Shown here one piece after another: positions 23,820 to 34,775 of a stretch of DNA of 41,784 nucleotides. The translations under genes and the position numbers were made by a program. A model generated the notes under the pieces. It saw only the letters and a program-made list of their open reading frames with translations, searched no databases and was not told the origin of the DNA. Numbering within the stretch: position 1 is the stretch's first letter; each line of letters begins with the position of its first letter. This DNA is from Methylocystis sp. (GTDB taxonomy: Bacteria; Pseudomonadota; Alphaproteobacteria; Rhizobiales; Beijerinckiaceae): the NCBI RefSeq assembly GCF_021731785.1, contig NZ_JAKFWS010000101.1, forward strand, positions 1 to 41,784, given 5' to 3'.

Positions 23820-25213
23820 GTTTCCCATTGATGGACCGGCGCGCCGCTCCGCTGGCGCTCGCAATAGGCCGCCATCAGGCCATAAAGATCGCCGTCGCGC
23901 GCCTCAAGCGCTTTTCGCTGCCAGGCCGCGCCCGTCTGGCGGGTTCGCACCCGCGCTTCGATGATGTCGAGGAAGCCGTTTTCGTCGACGTCCAGGTCGC
24001 GAAGCCCTGCCCTGGCCTCGGGAATGAGACGCTCGAGCAGCAGTCGATCGGCTGCGATTTCGCCCGACCCCGGCCAGTCGAGCCGCGCATCGAGGCCAAA
24101 ACGCGCCGCGGAATAGAAGTTGCGTTTGGCGTCGTTGAAGGCCAGCCCTCCATTGCCCTCTCCAGCCATGGCGAGGGTGCGCGCGAGACCGAGATAAAGC
24201 GCCACGTTCGCTATCATGTCGATAAAGGTCGGCCCCGCCGGCAGGATGCGGTGCTCAACGCGAAAATGCGGAGCGCCGCTCTCGTCGAAGCCGATCAGCG
24301 GGCGATTCCAGCGCCAGATCACGCCATTATGCAGGCGCAGATGCCGCATCTCCTCTGGCGGATCGTCAAAAGCCATCGGAAGGAGCGCGTCATAGTCGCG
24401 CAAATTCTCCTCGAAGATTTCGATCAGAGATCTCGTCACATAGCCAGAGCCCATGGACACTCTGGCCGGTCCCGGCACTTTCACCGCCTGCTCAAAAAGC
24501 GGAACGCGCGTTTCCTCCCACAATGCCTTGCCGAACAAAAAGGGCGCGTTGCCGCAGGCCGCGAGGATCGGCCCGGAAGCCGCCACCGAGGCGTTGTAAT
24601 AGCGATGCGCAAGATCGGCCGGCGCTTTGAGATGGATCTGAAACGACGTCGTCGCCGCCTCGAGCATCACGTCCGTGTGGACGGAGGCAAGCCGGTCGCG
24701 GCCGGCGATGTTGACATGCAGCGGTTGACCGCCGCGAAGCCGCAGCACCTCCTGGTTCAGCGCATAGTATCGGTTGAGCGGCGACATATTGGCCAGCGTC
24801 AGATCGGAGTCGCGGATCGTCGGCAGCGTGCCGATCAGCACGAGATTGGCGTCGAGCCGGTGGGCGGCGTCGTTGCATGTCGCCCACAGGCGCGTCAGCG
24901 ACTGGTGCGCTTGCGTCAGCGCGTCGCCGGCGAGGCGGACCGGCGCGCAATTCAGCTCGAGGTTAAATCGCGACAGCTCCGGGACGACAAGCGGGTGATT
25001 GAGGGTTTCGAGGAGAGTCTGGTTGATCGAGGCCGGCGCGTAATTGTGATCGACAATCCAGGTTTCGACTTCGAAACCCACCATGTGGCCGTCGCGCGAA
25101 AATTTGTCCCGCTCGTAGAGCGTCCTGGCAAGACTGGTTTCGTGCGCAAGGCGGCTGGCGAAACGCGCCTTGTCGGCCGGAGTGAAGCCCGTCGCCTTGA
25201 TTTCTTCGCCCAA
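23816..25213 (-). CDS. Glutamate-cysteine ligase family 2-type (GCS2) protein
   Basis: The 465-residue protein belongs to the carboxylate-amine ligase family. Early on it shows GFEVETWIVDH (Glu metal ligands) and LNHPLVVPELSRFNLELNCAP. The metal- and ATP-binding core follows, with SFQIHLKA and later RVEHRILPAGPT. Such enzymes join glutamate, or another amino acid, to an amine with ATP; bona fide glutathione synthesis is not implied, because GCS2 relatives are diverse. The stop overlaps the start of the desuccinylase-type gene. The first ATG at 25213 fits the family length. A divergent D-amino acid transaminase starts 166 bases away. Confidence 0.82.
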   Translation of the reverse strand: MGEEIKATGFTPADKARFASRLAHETSLARTLYERDKFSRDGHMVGFEVETWIVDHNYAPASINQTLLETLNHPLVVPELSRFNLELNCAPVRLAGDALTQAHQSLTRLWATCNDAAHRLDANLVLIGTLPTIRDSDLTLANMSPLNRYYALNQEVLRLRGGQPLHVNIAGRDRLASVHTDVMLEAATTSFQIHLKAPADLAHRYYNASVAASGPILAACGNAPFLFGKALWEETRVPLFEQAVKVPGPARVSMGSGYVTRSLIEIFEENLRDYDALLPMAFDDPPEEMRHLRLHNGVIWRWNRPLIGFDESGAPHFRVEHRILPAGPTFIDMIANVALYLGLARTLAMAGEGNGGLAFNDAKRNFYSAARFGLDARLDWPGSGEIAADRLLLERLIPEARAGLRDLDVDENGFLDIIEARVRTRQTGAAWQRKALEARDGDLYGLMAAYCERQRSGAPVHQWET

Positions 25214-25379
25214 GACTTCCCCTTCCGCCCGTGCGCACAGCGGCGTTTCTCGACAAGCGGCCTCGAGAGCCGCAGATCATTCTAATGTAGGCCGTCAGCC
25301 TTATCGATAAAACCGGAGCGGCGGCGGGACAAGCCGCAAGCGCTGCGGTAGATTTGCACGCCTGCGCCCGGAGCCGACC

Positions 25380-26246
25380 TTGCCTGATATCGCATATGTG
25401 AATGGAGCCTACCTTCCTCTTGCCGACGCGCGCGTGTCAATTTTGGACCGCGGCTTCCTCTTTGCCGACGGCGTCTATGAAGTCGCCGCCGTCATCGGAG
25501 GCAGACTGATCGACAATGAAGCGCATCTTTCGCGGCTTGAGAATTCGTTGCGCCAACTGGGCATCGAGAGTCCCCTACCGATCCAAACGATTGCGGACGT
25601 CGAAGCCGAACTTGTCGCAAGAAACGAATTGAACGAAGGCCTCGTCTATCTGCAGATCACCCGAGGCGCCGCCGGCGATCGCGACTTCGGTTTTCCAAGC
25701 GGAGCGACGCCGACATTCATCGCCTTCGCGACGAAGAAGAACATCCTCGCCTCGTCCGCCGCCGAGACCGGCGTGAAGGTCCTCACCGTCCCCGATATTC
25801 GCTGGGCGCGGCGCGACATCAAATCCATCGCGCTTCTTGCGCAGGTGCTGGCGAAGCAGGCGGCGCTCGACGCCGGTTGTCAGGAAGCCTGGATGGTCGA
25901 TGACGACGGCTTCGTGACCGAAGGCTCGTCCTCAACCGCTTTCATCCTCACCAAGGCGGACGCGCTCGTGACCCGACCGAACTCGGCCGCGATTCTCCCC
26001 GGCTGCACCCGCAAAGCCGTTCAATCGCTCGCGGCCCGCGAAGGACTGACGCTCGAGGAGCGCAGCTTCTCGGTGACTGAGGCCTATGAAGCGAAGGAGG
26101 CCTTTCTCACCAGCGCCTCCAATCTCGTCCTGCCGGTCGTCTCGATCGACGGCCGTCCCATCGGGTCAGGCGCGCCGGGCGCGAAGAGTCGCCTGCTTCG
26201 AACGCTCTACATCGAATGGGCGACGAATCCCGGCGCGGCGCGCTAA
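25380..26246 (+). CDS. dat: D-amino acid transaminase (class IV PLP enzyme)
   Basis: The 288-residue protein fits the branched-chain/D-alanine aminotransferase fold. It has YVNGAYLPLADARVSILDRG at the N-terminus, FLFADGVYEV, and the PLP Lys in RRDIKSIALL. EAWMVDDDGFVTEGSSSTAFI and the closing FLTSASNLVLPVVSIDG follow. It would exchange amino groups between D-Ala or D-Glu and 2-oxoacids, supporting cell-wall precursors. A related 4-amino-4-deoxychorismate lyase or branched-chain transaminase is less likely. The start is TTG at 25380 with GGAG at seven bases. The stop overlaps the end of the next, convergent gene by four bases. Confidence 0.85.
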   Translation: MPDIAYVNGAYLPLADARVSILDRGFLFADGVYEVAAVIGGRLIDNEAHLSRLENSLRQLGIESPLPIQTIADVEAELVARNELNEGLVYLQITRGAAGDRDFGFPSGATPTFIAFATKKNILASSAAETGVKVLTVPDIRWARRDIKSIALLAQVLAKQAALDAGCQEAWMVDDDGFVTEGSSSTAFILTKADALVTRPNSAAILPGCTRKAVQSLAAREGLTLEERSFSVTEAYEAKEAFLTSASNLVLPVVSIDGRPIGSGAPGAKSRLLRTLYIEWATNPGAAR

Positions 26247-26908
26247 CGCTGCATTTCCAGTTCGTCGTAGTCGGAGCTGCGCTCCTCCTCGATTGCAAAC
26301 GCGATGACCAGGCTGAACACCGCGGCGGCGAGACACCAGACGGAATACCAGGCCGGACGATTGAATGCGAGCGCCAGGAAAAACGTGGTCAGCACCGCAA
26401 CCCCGAAAACATTGATCGCCCTGCGATCGCTGAGGATAAGCGGCGTCACGGTTAGCAGGAGGTAAAGAAAATCGGTTACGAGCGGCGGACGCTCGAACAA
26501 CGGGTCATAGGCGAGGGAATGCCGATACACCGACAAGTCGATGCCGTCGGCGCCGGCAAGCTTGGCGATGAGATAGGCGGACAGAACGAAGCCTACGCCG
26601 CCCATGCTCAGCCAAATGCGCTTTCGTTCCGGATCGGATTCCGCATACGCGGCGGCCAAAGGCGTCAACACCGGCCACATCGTAAAGGCGATCAGCGTAT
26701 AGAGATATCGAAACGGCTGGCCGGCCACCGGATCGCTGCGCGTGAACCAAACCCCGGCCTCGACCAACTGATGCGCCGAAAACACCACCGGAAACAGGGC
26801 GAATAGCAACATGCGCCTGTCGTGGCGCAGCGCTTTTGCGACCATGCCGTAACCGGCCAGTCCCAGCCCGAACCCGGCGGTAATGCTTGCCTCAAGCGAA
26901 TAGCACAT
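26243..26908 (-). CDS. DUF6629-like integral membrane protein
   Basis: The 221-residue protein begins MCYSLEASITAGFGLGLAGYG and contains six to seven hydrophobic segments, including LLFALFPVVFSAHQLVEAG (with HQ and E in a helix) and VFGVAVLTTFFLALAF. This start (ATG at 26908) matches the MCFS-type opening of the uncharacterised DUF6629 family; a few upstream codons could be included through a TTG. It is an inner-membrane protein of unknown role. Its end overlaps the convergent transaminase gene by four bases. Confidence 0.7.
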   Translation of the reverse strand: MCYSLEASITAGFGLGLAGYGMVAKALRHDRRMLLFALFPVVFSAHQLVEAGVWFTRSDPVAGQPFRYLYTLIAFTMWPVLTPLAAAYAESDPERKRIWLSMGGVGFVLSAYLIAKLAGADGIDLSVYRHSLAYDPLFERPPLVTDFLYLLLTVTPLILSDRRAINVFGVAVLTTFFLALAFNRPAWYSVWCLAAAVFSLVIAFAIEEERSSDYDELEMQR

Positions 26909-27072
26909 GACGTCCAAGGGCAAGTGACGTGGATGCTATCAACCATTCTAACGCCAATTTTGGCGGCGTCGAGACCTGGGCAGTGCGTTCCCCGCAGTTC
27001 CGCGCTTTTCGGCTTCGGAACATCGGCACAGTAAGCGCGTTCTAGGACGTGAGTTGAATCGCGGAGGTTAAA

Positions 27073-27246
27073 ATGGGCAACCTTCTGTATTGGGCCGTCG
27101 TGTTCCTGGTCGTTGCGCTCATCGCCGGATTTCTAGGCTTCGGAGGCGTCGCCGGGGTCGCGGTCGAAGGCGCGCGACTGTTGTTCTGGTTTGCGCTGGT
27201 TCTGTTGATCGTCTCGGTGGTCGTCGGCCTGATCCGGCGCGCCTGA
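27073..27246 (+). CDS. DUF1328-type 57-residue membrane protein
   Basis: The protein MGNLLYWAVVFLVVALIAG... has two hydrophobic segments (about 4-26 and 33-53) joined by a Gly/Val-rich turn (FLGFGGVAGVAVEGAR). It ends LIRRA. Length, layout and the GFGG-x-AG turn match the DUF1328 (YtjA-like) family. Function unknown; often stress-induced in enterics. GGAGG at 27063-27067 is well placed. Confidence 0.85.
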   Translation: MGNLLYWAVVFLVVALIAGFLGFGGVAGVAVEGARLLFWFALVLLIVSVVVGLIRRA

Positions 27247-27274
27247 ACGGCCACCCGCACCGCCTGCAGTCCAC

Positions 27275-27306
27275 GAGCCGACCGCTCTTTTTGGAGCGGC
27301 CGGCTC
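27275..27306. terminator. Bidirectional terminator between the DUF1328 gene and nadE
   Basis: GAGCCG-A-CCGCTC (27275-27287) pairs with GAGCGG-C-CGGCTC (27294-27306), with one mismatch and a T-rich loop. It lies 28 bases after the DUF1328 stop and 7 bases beyond the nadE end on the other strand. Confidence 0.65.
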
Positions 27307-27313
27307 GGTGAGT

Positions 27314-29347
27314 TCACGGAATGTCGTCGAGCGAACGTAGCCATGCGTCTGCGCTCGCATCCGATGGCGCGCGCCAATCTCCCCGCGGCGACAGCGATCC
27401 TCCCGAACTGACTTTGGGACCGTTCGGCAGCGCCGACCGCTTGAATTGGCTGTCCTCGAAAAAACGCTTCACGAAAACGCCGAGCCAATGCTTGATGGCC
27501 GACAGCTCATAGGCGACCTTGTCCCTTTCCGCGATGCCGGTCGGCCAAGATCCGGCCGCCTCATGCCGCCAGGCGCGCCAGGCGAGAAAGGCGATCTTCG
27601 CCGGCGTAAATCCGTGTCGCGTCGCGTAGTAAAGGTTGAAGTCCTGCAGAGCGTAAGGTCCGACCGTTTCCTCCGTTCGCTGCGTCGTTTCGCCTGGCAC
27701 AAGCTCGGGAGAAATTTCCGTCGCAAGCACGTCCTCAAGCACTGGCGCCGTTTCCGCGCCAAAGCGCGCGTCGCGGGCGCACCAGCGGATCAGATGCTGG
27801 ATGAGCGTCTTGGGGACCGAGGCGTTGACATTGTAATGCGACATCTGATCGCCAACGCCATAGGTGCACCAGCCGAGCGCGAGTTCCGAGAGATCGCCGG
27901 TGCCGACGACGATCGCGCCATGGCGATTGGCGAGACGAAACAGCAGCGACGTGCGGGCCCCCGCCTGTACATTCTCGTAAGTCGCGTCGTAAACCGCTTC
28001 ACCGCGCGCAGCGGGGTGGTCGATATCGACGAGCATCTGCTTGCAGGCGGCGGTCACGTCGATTTCCTGCGCGGTGACGCCGAGCGCCTTCATCAGGCGC
28101 CATGCGTTCGCCTTGGTGTGTGCGCTCGTGGCGAAGGCCGGCAAAGTGAAGCCCAGCACATTTTCGCGTGGAAGGCCGAGCGCATCCATCGCCGTCGCCG
28201 CCACCAGCAGCGCCTGGGTTGAATCCAGCCCGCCCGAGACGCCGATCACCACCTTTTTTATCTGCGCAGCACGCAAGCGCTGTTCAAGCCCATGCGACTG
28301 GATGTTGAACGCCTCGAAACACAGCTCAGCGAGACGCGCTTGGTCGGCAGGAACGAAGGGAAAGCGCCCGACCTCGCGCAAAAACCCCAGATCACGATCG
28401 CAAGTCGCCGCGAGTTCAAACGGGATGCGGCGAAAGCGCGTCGCGCCCTGCTCCACGTCGGCGCAGGCCCCAAATGTCCCCTGCCGCATGCGCTCGTCGA
28501 GAAGTCGGCCAATGTCGATGTCGGCGAGCGTCAACTGCGGTTCATCGGAAAAGCGCGGCGCCTTGGCGAGAACGTCGCCTTTTTCACAAATCAGCGATTC
28601 GCCGTCCCAGGCGAGATCCGTCGTCGACTCGCCCTGCCCCGCCGCCGAATAGAGATAGGCTGCAAGGCAGCGCGCCGAATGCGCCGCGCAGAGAGTCTCG
28701 CGATAGTCCGACTTGCCGACGATCGCATTGGACGCCGAGAGATTGAGCAACACGGTCGCGCCCGCCAGCGCGGCGCGCGCCGAAGGCGGGATCGCGACCC
28801 ATACGTCCTCGCAAATTTCCATATGGATGACGAGCCCGCGGAAATCCGTCGCTTCCAGAAGCGTGTCGGAGCCGAAGGGCGCAGTCTGGCCAGCGATCTC
28901 GATCTCTTCGTCGGCGATGAAAGCGCCGGAAGAGAAGTGCCGCTGTTCGTAGAATTCGCGATAATTCGGCAGATAGACCTTCGGCGTCACCGCCAGCACG
29001 CGGCCGCGCAGGATCGCGACGCCACAATTATAAAGCCGGCCGCGATGGCGCAGCGGCGCGCCGACGACGATCAGCGAGTGAATGCCGCAAGAGGCTTCGA
29101 CGAGTTCGATGAGCGCCGCATCGACGGCATCGAGCAGCGCCTCCTGGTGCAAGAGATCATCGATGGCATATGAGGACAGCCCCAATTCGGGGAACAGCGC
29201 GAGCGAAGCGCCATGGGTATCGGCTTCCCGCGCCAATTCGATCGTCCGCGCAACATTGAACGCCGGATCGCCGACTCTCACATGCGGCGTCGCGATGGCG
29301 GCCCGAACGAAGCCATGCGTGTGCAGACAATAGAAGGGGTGGGTCAT
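27314..29347 (-). CDS. nadE: Glutamine-dependent NAD(+) synthetase
   Basis: The 677-residue enzyme makes NAD from deamido-NAD, ATP and glutamine. The N-terminal half is a nitrilase-type glutaminase with Glu in FPELGLSSY, Lys in [13 protein letters not shown] and Cys in MEICEDVW. The C-terminal half is an ATP pyrophosphatase with the P-loop [11 protein letters not shown], followed by [19 protein letters not shown]. The N-terminal glutaminase gives the length class of the multidomain enzyme. The ATG at 29347 ([12 protein letters not shown]) is preferred; an upstream TTG extension is less convincing. A terminator separates it from hppA, so it is probably transcribed alone. Confidence 0.95.
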   Translation of the reverse strand: MTHPFYCLHTHGFVRAAIATPHVRVGDPAFNVARTIELAREADTHGASLALFPELGLSSYAIDDLLHQEALLDAVDAALIELVEASCGIHSLIVVGAPLRHRGRLYNCGVAILRGRVLAVTPKVYLPNYREFYEQRHFSSGAFIADEEIEIAGQTAPFGSDTLLEATDFRGLVIHMEICEDVWVAIPPSARAALAGATVLLNLSASNAIVGKSDYRETLCAAHSARCLAAYLYSAAGQGESTTDLAWDGESLICEKGDVLAKAPRFSDEPQLTLADIDIGRLLDERMRQGTFGACADVEQGATRFRRIPFELAATCDRDLGFLREVGRFPFVPADQARLAELCFEAFNIQSHGLEQRLRAAQIKKVVIGVSGGLDSTQALLVAATAMDALGLPRENVLGFTLPAFATSAHTKANAWRLMKALGVTAQEIDVTAACKQMLVDIDHPAARGEAVYDATYENVQAGARTSLLFRLANRHGAIVVGTGDLSELALGWCTYGVGDQMSHYNVNASVPKTLIQHLIRWCARDARFGAETAPVLEDVLATEISPELVPGETTQRTEETVGPYALQDFNLYYATRHGFTPAKIAFLAWRAWRHEAAGSWPTGIAERDKVAYELSAIKHWLGVFVKRFFEDSQFKRSALPNGPKVSSGGSLSPRGDWRAPSDASADAWLRSLDDIP

Positions 29348-29401
29348 GACGCGATCATACAGCGATCGCCGCAAAATTCGCAGACCTTCGCCTAACAAAG
29401 C

Positions 29402-29426
29402 AAAAGGGCGAGGTCTCCCCCGCCCC
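29402..29426 (-). terminator. Intrinsic terminator of hppA
   Basis: GGGCGAGG at 29406-29413 pairs with CCCCGCCC at 29418-29425 with one mismatch. On the minus strand the hairpin is followed by TTTT and G. It is 22 bases past the hppA stop and 55 bases before the nadE start. Confidence 0.75.
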
Positions 29427-29447
29427 TTATCGCGCGTCGCGCTTCGC

Positions 29448-31628
<2,181 letters not shown>

Positions 31629-31707
31629 TTTGGCTTCGCCTTTTCGTTCTTCGACCGGGAGAATGGTCGAATTGGTCGCGTCGCCGCGAACGGATGTCGC
31701 GCAACGG

Positions 31708-31755
31708 AAAAAAGAATAGCTGCCCCGCCGAGCGAATCGGGCGGGGACAGCAGCT
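31708..31755 (-). terminator. Intrinsic terminator ending the thiL transcript
   Basis: AGCTG...CCCCGCC (31739-31755 on the plus strand) pairs with GGCGGGG...CAGCT (31718-31734), with a four-base bulge and a loop of TTCGC type. On the minus strand the stem is followed by ATTCTTTTTT. The hppA promoter must lie in the remaining 31629-31707. Confidence 0.85.
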
Positions 31756-31816
31756 TTCCGGCGGGCTTTCTGCCAGAAACGTGGCCGGGCGGCAATGCTG
31801 GGCGCGCGTCTATTTT

Positions 31817-32764
31817 TTAGAAGTGCTGGAAGGACAATTTTTTGAAAAAAACGGGTTTTTCTTGTGCGTCAAGGAAGCTCGGCGGCGCGCTACCCGCCAC
31901 AATCTCGCCGATGCGGCAGGCCGGCGCGGGCGGCGCCGCGCCTCTGCCGCAGGCGATGAGGATTTCATAGTCGTCTCCTCCCGTTATCGCCGTTTCGAAC
32001 AGAGCGGGATCGATGGCGATCGCCTCTCTCGCGGCGCCGGACAGCGGAACGGAGGGAAGATCGACGATCGCGCTCACCCCCGAGGCGCGGCAGAGCTTGG
32101 CGAGATCGCCGGCGAGGCCGTCGGAAATATCCATGGCGGCGCTGGCGTTGGCGGCGAGCCAGCCCGTAAGATCGAGGCGCGGCTGCGGCAGCAGATAGCG
32201 GCCGATCAGATAGGCGCGCGTTTCTTCGGACAGGTGCTCCGCAAGCGCAGGGTCGCGCCGAACCGCGAGACCGAGCGCCGCGTCGCCGATCGGCCCTGAG
32301 ACATAGATGTCATCGCCGGGCTTTGCCCCGCTGCGCGGCACGAAACGCAGCGCCCGCCCGAGCGCCGTGATCGAAATCGTCAGCGGACCGGGCGTGGCCC
32401 CTGTGTCGCCGCCGATCAGCGGCGCGCCATAGACGCGCGCATCCTCGGCGAGCCCTGCGGCGAAAGCTTCGAGCCAGTCGTTAGTCCAGTCGGCGGGCAG
32501 CGCCAAGGCCAACAGAAAGCCGATCGGCTCGGCGCCCTTGGCGGCAAGATCGGAGAGATTGACGCGCAGCGCCTTCTTGGCGATCAGCGCCGGCGCGTCG
32601 TCGGCGAAAAAGTGCACGCCCGCGACAACCATGTCGGTCGTGAGCACGAGCGGCGCGCTTTGCGGCGCGAGCAGCGCAGCGTCGTCCTTTAGCCCTAGCG
32701 CCGCCGCGCCGGCGATCGGCGCGAAGATGCGGGCGATGATGTCGTCTTCGCTATAGCGCGGCAT
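31817..32764 (-). CDS. thiL: Thiamine-monophosphate kinase
   Basis: ThiL phosphorylates thiamine monophosphate to thiamine diphosphate. The 315-residue protein has the ATP/metal region [10 protein letters not shown] and [11 protein letters not shown] at the start. [28 protein letters not shown] and [19 protein letters not shown] follow. These are the standard AIR-synthase-fold motifs of ThiL. The start is at 32764 ([16 protein letters not shown]). It lies downstream of nusB, separated by a 200-base palindromic repeat that is presumably transcribed. Confidence 0.95.
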   Translation of the reverse strand: MPRYSEDDIIARIFAPIAGAAALGLKDDAALLAPQSAPLVLTTDMVVAGVHFFADDAPALIAKKALRVNLSDLAAKGAEPIGFLLALALPADWTNDWLEAFAAGLAEDARVYGAPLIGGDTGATPGPLTISITALGRALRFVPRSGAKPGDDIYVSGPIGDAALGLAVRRDPALAEHLSEETRAYLIGRYLLPQPRLDLTGWLAANASAAMDISDGLAGDLAKLCRASGVSAIVDLPSVPLSGAAREAIAIDPALFETAITGGDDYEILIACGRGAAPPAPACRIGEIVAGSAPPSFLDAQEKPVFFKKLSFQHF

Positions 32765-32960
32765 GGCTTCGCCCTCATGCTTCGAGACGCGAGCTTCGCT
32801 CGCTCCTCAGCATGAGGGCGAGGGTTCGGTGCCGCCGGCTTCCTCATCCTGAGGAGCACGCACCCAAGTCGGGCTTGCTCGACTTGGGCTTCAAATGCCG
32901 ATCTCGGGTAAACCCGAGATCGAAGCGGGCGTCTCGAAGGACGAGGAAGCCGGAGGCTCC
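32765..32960. repeat. Composite palindromic repeat, copy B
   Basis: A short unit, CCCTCATGCTTCGAGACGCG to CTCAGCATGAGGG (about 32770-32817), is followed by a long unit, CCTCATCCTGAGGAGC to GTCTCGAAGGACGAGG (about 32845-32947). The long unit holds the hairpins AAGTCGGGCTTGCTCGACTT and GATCTCGGGTAAACCCGAGATC. Both unit types also make up the element at 3868-4038, with opposite orientation and order. It fills the nusB-thiL gap. Confidence 0.85.
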
Positions 32961-32967
32961 TTTCCTG

Positions 32968-33420
32968 TCAACTCAGCTCCTCGGCGCGCTCCTCATGCGC
33001 AATCCGGTCGAGCACGGCGTTCACCATGCCCGACTCGGTCGGGCCGAAGAAGGCGCCGGCGACGTCAACATATTCCTTGATGACGACGCGCGCCGGAACG
33101 TCCTTGCGCGAACGCAGCTCATAGACGCCCGCGCGCAAGGCGGCGCGCATAACCGACTCCAATCTCGACAGCGGCCAGCCGCCGGAAAGCGCGCGATCGA
33201 TCTGCCGGTCGATGGCGACCTGATCGGTCAGCACGCCCTGCAGCACGTCGCGAAAGAAGCCGGCGTCGGCCGGCTTATATTGCGCGCCCTCGATCTCGCG
33301 CCCGATCCAGTGAGATTCGAATTCCGCGAAAATTTCGTTGAGGCCCTTGCCGGCGACTTCCATCTGATACAGCGCTTGGACAATCGCCAAACGCGCCGCC
33401 GAGCGTTGATCGACGCTCAT
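32968..33420 (-). CDS. nusB: Transcription antitermination factor NusB
   Basis: NusB pairs with NusE on boxA RNA to prevent premature termination in rRNA operons. The 150-residue all-helical protein shows the family segments AARLAIVQALYQMEV near the start, GVLTDQVAIDRQIDRAL in the middle, RLESVMRAALRAGVYELRSR, and VIKEYVDVAGAFFGPTESGMVNAVLDRIA. The ATG overlaps the ribH stop by four bases (ATGA), so translation is coupled. Confidence 0.95.
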   Translation of the reverse strand: MSVDQRSAARLAIVQALYQMEVAGKGLNEIFAEFESHWIGREIEGAQYKPADAGFFRDVLQGVLTDQVAIDRQIDRALSGGWPLSRLESVMRAALRAGVYELRSRKDVPARVVIKEYVDVAGAFFGPTESGMVNAVLDRIAHEERAEELS

Positions 33421-33899
33421 GCCACGCCCCGTTTGAGGCGCACGAGCGCGAGCGCCGCGCGGGCGGCGTCGGCGCCCTTGTCGCCCTGTTTCGGGTCCGC
33501 GCGGACGATCGCCTGCGCTTCATTCTCCACGGTGAGCACGCCATTGCCGAGCGGCATGCGGCGCGAGACCGAAAGATTTGTCAGCGCGCGCGCGCTTTCA
33601 TTGGCGACGAGTTCGAAATGATAGGTCTCGCCGCGGATAACGCAGCCGAGCGCCACGACGCCGTCATAGGGCGCGCCGGCAAGCTCGGCGTCGTCGAGCG
33701 CGATCGCGGTCGCGGTGGCGATCTCCAGCGCGCCGGGAACCTCGATCACCTTTGCCTGCGCCTGCAGCGCGCGCAAAGCGTCAAGCGCGCCTTCGCGCAG
33801 CATGGCGACGATATGGGCGTTGAACTTCGTCGCGACGACGAGAATGCGCGCGCCGGGAACGGGCGCAGAGTCAGCGTCGTCGGGTGCAAAACCTGCCAT
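33417..33899 (-). CDS. ribH: 6,7-dimethyl-8-ribityllumazine synthase
   Basis: RibH condenses 5-amino-6-ribitylaminouracil with 3,4-dihydroxy-2-butanone 4-phosphate, the penultimate step to riboflavin. The 160-residue protein has VVATKFNAHIVAMLREGA, the substrate loop VPGALEIATATAIAL, and VALGCVIRGETYHFELVANE with the catalytic His. PLGNGVLTVENEAQA follows. It ends with the family's KGADAARAALALVRL helix. It is coupled to nusB by a four-base overlap. 237 bases separate it from ribE, filled with palindromic repeats. Confidence 0.96.
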   Translation of the reverse strand: MAGFAPDDADSAPVPGARILVVATKFNAHIVAMLREGALDALRALQAQAKVIEVPGALEIATATAIALDDAELAGAPYDGVVALGCVIRGETYHFELVANESARALTNLSVSRRMPLGNGVLTVENEAQAIVRADPKQGDKGADAARAALALVRLKRGVA

Positions 33900-33925
33900 T
33901 CAGGCGACTCCAGGAATGCGCACAA

Positions 33926-33972
33926 ACCTCTCCCTTGGGGAGAGGGTGGCTGCGAAGCAGCCGGGTGAGGGG
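33926..33972. repeat. CCTCTCCC...GGGTGAGGGG palindromic element
   Basis: CCTCTCCCTTGGGGAGAGG is followed by GTGGCTGCGAAGCAGCC and GGGTGAGGGG, a two-hairpin element. A variant recurs at 36416-36469, and a half element, CCTCTCCCGACGGGAGAGGG, is at 34055-34074. These occupy the ribE-ribH gap. Confidence 0.8.
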
Positions 33973-34054
33973 CGGCGACGTGTTTGAGAGTCGGGGCGAA
34001 ACGCCAAAGCGCGATCACGCGCATTCGTTCAAATCTGACACCCCACGCTCCGGT

Positions 34055-34074
34055 CCTCTCCCGACGGGAGAGGG
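34055..34074. repeat. Half copy of the CCTCTCCC palindromic element
   Basis: CCTCTCCCGACGGGAGAGGG is a single hairpin of the same type as the first half of the element at 33926. The GGGTGAGGGG half is absent. No other feature is seen in 33975-34136 beyond a short TTATG-T-CATAA palindrome near 34107. Confidence 0.75.
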
Positions 34075-34136
34075 TTGTCGCGCCCAGAAGTGTTGGCCGC
34101 GCCTTATGTCATAAGCCAGAGCGGATGTCAGCCAGC

Positions 34137-34775
34137 TTATCGCACTTCACTCAATCGCGCCGCATAGCGCGCCATCAGATCGACTTCGATATTGAGCGAA
34201 TCCGCTGCCCGGCGCGCGCCGAGTGTCGTGACCGCCAGCGTATGCGGAATGAGCAGCACGGAGAAGCGATCGCCGTCGACTTCGTTCACCGTAAGCGACA
34301 CGCCGTCGAGCGCGACTGAGCCCTTCTTGGCGATGAAGCGTGACAGGTCTTGCGGGGCTTCTATCCAGAACCTGGACATGCTTATTTCTTCGGACGGGCG
34401 TCCTTCGGGCGCCCTATCGCAGAAATCGTCGCGCGATATGATGCGCGCGACGCCATCGACATGGCCGGTGACGATATGGCCGCCGAGTTCGTCGCCGATT
34501 TTCAACGCGCGCTCAAGATTGAGGCGCGTTCCTTCGACCCAGGCTCCGACCGTCGTGACCGCAAGCGTCTCGGCGGCGGCGTCGACCTCGAAGATGGTTC
34601 GCGCGCCTTCACGGGCGACGGCGACCGCCGTCAGACAGACGCCCGAACAAGCGATCGAGGCGCCAAGCGCGATGCTGTCGGATTCATAGGAACAGCCGAT
34701 GCGCAGGCGCCGCAATTCGCCGCGCGGCGCGATCGAAACCACTTCGCCCACATCGGTGACAATGCCGGTGAACAT
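34137..34775 (-). CDS. ribE: Riboflavin synthase alpha subunit
   Basis: The enzyme dismutates two 6,7-dimethyl-8-ribityllumazine molecules to riboflavin. The 212-residue protein starts [12 protein letters not shown] and shows two lumazine-binding halves. Each has a GASIACSGVCLTAV- or GSVALDGVSLTVNEV-type strand, and LGGHIVTGHVDGVA lies at the junction. Its ATG shares one base with the ribD stop (TGATG), so the pair is translationally coupled. Confidence 0.95.
   Translation of the reverse strand: MFTGIVTDVGEVVSIAPRGELRRLRIGCSYESDSIALGASIACSGVCLTAVAVAREGARTIFEVDAAAETLAVTTVGAWVEGTRLNLERALKIGDELGGHIVTGHVDGVARIISRDDFCDRAPEGRPSEEISMSRFWIEAPQDLSRFIAKKGSVALDGVSLTVNEVDGDRFSVLLIPHTLAVTTLGARRAADSLNIEVDLMARYAARLSEVR

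Noticed and set aside
23714-25285. 523-codon plus-strand frame opposite the GCS2 and deacylase-type genes
   Set aside because: Antisense shadow of two well-supported overlapping genes; Arg-rich with no domain.
33900-34136. FMN riboswitch in the ribE-ribH gap
   Set aside because: The gap holds palindromic repeats; I could not find the conserved FMN aptamer core.
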